NCBI GenBank assembly: GCA_965206355.1
Contig: OZ242212.1
Span: forward strand, 806,001-870,000
Length of the DNA: 64,000 bases
Reading direction: 5' to 3'
Source: Spongiihabitans sp965206355
Lineage (GTDB): Bacteria; Pseudomonadota; Gammaproteobacteria; Arenicellales; Poriferihabitantaceae
Below the pieces are notes generated by a model that was not told the DNA's origin, did not search any database, and worked only from the letters and a program-made list of their open reading frames with translations. How positions within the stretch are numbered: the stretch's first letter is position 1; each line of letters begins with the position of its first letter. The position numbers and the translations under genes are program-made. This document shows, in pieces, positions 62,486 through 64,000 of this stretch.

Positions 62486-63160
62486 ATGGCCAATAACAAC
62501 AAAGCGAACAATAAAGCGGCATTAAGAAAGATGATGCGCGAGCAGCGCAGAGCGCTCAGTAGCGACCAGCAAGTGGTGGCGGCGCAAGGCTTGCTGGCGC
62601 AGTTACAGACCATACCTGCTTTTTTGGCAGCGGCGAAAATCTCGATGTATCTGGTGAATGATGGTGAGATTGATCCGGCAGCGGTTATGCAATGGTGTTG
62701 GCAGCACGGGAAACAAGCGTATGTTCCGATTGTGGTTGAGCAAGCGCTGGGCAAAACCATCAATGGCACAGTCAATAAATATAATCGTACATTATTGTTT
62801 GCCCATATCAATGAACAGACCGTTTATGCGGAAAACCGCTTCGGTATCCGCGAGCCTGTAGTCGGGCGCGATCAACTCATTGCTGCACAGAGTCTGGATA
62901 TGGTATTGATGCCGTTAGTCGCATTTGACCAAAAGGGTAATCGGATTGGCATGGGAGGTGGTTTTTATGATACGACTTTTGCGTTCCTGAAAGAAGCCAC
63001 TACCAATAAAAAAGCAATGCACAAACCGCACTTAATCGGCATTGCCCATGAACTGCAGAAGGTGGAGGCTATTTCAGCCGAGCATTGGGATATTCCGCTA
63101 GCCCGTGTTGTTACTGACATAGATATATACAATGGGTGCGCTACAAACCCTGCAAACTGA
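62486..63160 (+). CDS. fau: 5-formyltetrahydrofolate cyclo-ligase
   Basis: 224 residues. Converts 5-formyl-THF to 5,10-methenyl-THF with ATP. LRKMMREQRRAL, VPIVV, NRFGIREP, LMPLVAFDQKGNRIGMGGGF and YD are family motifs. It follows 6S RNA, as in E. coli, where both are in one transcript. It overlaps the next gene's upstream frame. Confidence 0.92.
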   Translation: MANNNKANNKAALRKMMREQRRALSSDQQVVAAQGLLAQLQTIPAFLAAAKISMYLVNDGEIDPAAVMQWCWQHGKQAYVPIVVEQALGKTINGTVNKYNRTLLFAHINEQTVYAENRFGIREPVVGRDQLIAAQSLDMVLMPLVAFDQKGNRIGMGGGFYDTTFAFLKEATTNKKAMHKPHLIGIAHELQKVEAISAEHWDIPLARVVTDIDIYNGCATNPAN

Positions 63161-63164
63161 AAAG

Positions 63165-63620
63165 ATGATGAAATACTGGTTAATGAAAAATGAACCTGAG
63201 GCTTTTTCCATAGATGATCTGGCGGCAGTTGGTATTGAACCTTGGGACGGAATTCGGAATTATCAGGCGAGAAATTTTATGCGAGATGATATGTCGATAG
63301 GTGATCAGGCCTTCTTTTATCATTCCAGTTGCAAAGTTCCCGCGATTGTCGGACTGATGCAAATTGCCAGTGCCGCCTATACTGACCACACCGCATTTGA
63401 TCCGAACGAACACTATTATGATCGGAAAAGCAAAGCGGATAATCCAACCTGGGTGATGGTTGATGTTGAGTTTGTTGGTAAACTGGAGCAGCCGATTACT
63501 CTACAGGAATTAAGGCAATATCCGCAATTATCGGGTATGCGCTTGTTGCAAAAAGGCAACCGACTATCCATAACTCCGGTTGCGCAGGCGCATTGGGATT
63601 TTATTCAGTCATTGATGTAA
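63165..63620 (+). CDS. EVE domain protein
   Basis: About 151 residues. The EVE domain is a PUA/YTH-like fold that may bind modified bases. KYWLMKNEPEAFSIDDLAAV, WDGIRNYQARNFMRDDMSIG and GDQAFFYHSSCKVPAIVGLM are typical of the thymocyte nuclear protein 1-like group. The gene follows fau; starts at 63165 or 63168 fit better than 63132. Confidence 0.9.
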   Translation: MMKYWLMKNEPEAFSIDDLAAVGIEPWDGIRNYQARNFMRDDMSIGDQAFFYHSSCKVPAIVGLMQIASAAYTDHTAFDPNEHYYDRKSKADNPTWVMVDVEFVGKLEQPITLQELRQYPQLSGMRLLQKGNRLSITPVAQAHWDFIQSLM

Positions 63621-63649
63621 GCAGAATCTAATAATTTGGCACAGTGGTT

Positions 63650-64000
63650 ATGACATTACTCAAAAAATTTATGCGGGTATCCATTCCTGTCTTATTCATT
63701 ATTAACGTGGGCATAGTGGGTTTACTACTGCCTGAGGCTAATGCGAACACCAAAATCAAGAGCGAGAACAACCATATGATAAAAATGACGACATCCCTGG
63801 GTAGCATCAACATTGAGCTTTATCCTCAAGCGGCTCCAGAAACAGTAAAAAACTTCCTGAGTTATGTTGAGAAGCAACATTTTGATGGCTTGATATTTCA
63901 TCGGGTGATTCCGGGGTTTATGATTCAAGGCGGTGGATTTACTCCGAATATGAGTCAGCGCGATACCCAGCCACAGATAAAAAACGAGGCCGACAATGGT
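63650..64000 (+). CDS. Cyclophilin-type peptidyl-prolyl isomerase, N-terminal part
   Basis: 117 codons, continuing beyond the window. A membrane or signal segment (VSIPVLFIINVGIVGLLLPE) precedes the domain, so it is probably periplasmic. TTSLGSINIELYPQAAPETV, NFLSYVEKQHFDGLIFHRVI and PGFMIQGGGFT are the cyclophilin core. It resembles PpiA/PpiB-type enzymes. The first ATG at 63650 is chosen. Confidence 0.9.
   Translation, partial: MTLLKKFMRVSIPVLFIINVGIVGLLLPEANANTKIKSENNHMIKMTTSLGSINIELYPQAAPETVKNFLSYVEKQHFDGLIFHRVIPGFMIQGGGFTPNMSQRDTQPQIKNEADNG

Noticed and set aside
1..64000. tRNA or rRNA genes
   Set aside because: I looked for T-loop and rRNA signatures in the intergenic regions and saw none; a covariance-model search would settle it.

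Overview
This is a gammaproteobacterial chromosome segment of moderate GC, dense in housekeeping genes and very heavily loaded with mobile and decaying DNA. The class is inferred from gene order and families: TIGR02449-zapA-6S RNA-fau, scpA-scpB-rluB, rsfS-rlmH after nadD, a bacterioferritin and Bfd pair with a Fur-box-like site, a CysB-type LysR regulator and class I gshA. The many insertion sequences, MITEs, gene relics and tandem repeats suggest relaxed selection, as in a host-associated or recently bottlenecked lineage. I cannot name the genus. I saw no rRNA, tRNA or CRISPR array.

Layout. 1-3.7 kb is the early end of a Mu-like prophage: S24-type repressor, a small ner-position gene, MuA transposase, a free-standing copy of the MuA C-terminal domain and the start of MuB. 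3.7-4.7 kb holds an IS1595 relic and a 40-bp tandem repeat that runs into an MttB-superfamily methyltransferase gene. 6.2-8.3 kb is decayed DNA plus a DUF1289 gene. 8.3-13.4 kb is a complete dipeptide-type ABC importer with a Tat lipoprotein binding protein and a fused DppD-DppF ATPase. 13.4-22.3 kb is mostly leftward: an upp relic, an SDR without its catalytic residues, a LeuB-like dehydrogenase, an ECHDC3-like crotonase, a Trm112-like protein, a fatty acid hydroxylase family protein, a class IV aminotransferase, AsmA and DusA. 23-33 kb carries gshA, pyrD, purB, mnmA, a secreted protein, a Nudix hydrolase and cysB. 33-43 kb carries bfr-bfd, nadD-rsfS-rlmH, a cytochrome c, apeB, a glutamine amidotransferase and sufS-sufE. 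43-48 kb is an insertion-sequence cluster around a M48 protease. 48-64 kb carries dapA, purL, bioY, pcnB, yciO, trpS, scpAB, rluB, zapA, 6S RNA, fau, an EVE-domain gene and a cyclophilin that runs off the edge.

Mobile DNA. Eleven copies of one 137-163 bp MITE (terminal repeat GAGACCTTTGCACG) lie across the window. Six are flanked by perfect 5-bp target duplications and none has a matching transposase here. One copy has replaced the last 26 codons of a secreted protein with its own reading frame, and the displaced original 3' end is still readable next to mnmA. Others separate rsfS from rlmH and zapA from 6S RNA. Three 718-bp IS1595-type elements (one 13 bp before gshA), two 1123-bp IS481-type elements sitting on the same IS110 relic, and several truncated elements complete the set. 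Three tandem repeats (40 bp before mttB, 79 bp between bioY and pcnB, 15 bp inside purL) and a 19-nt poly-G tract point to active replication slippage.
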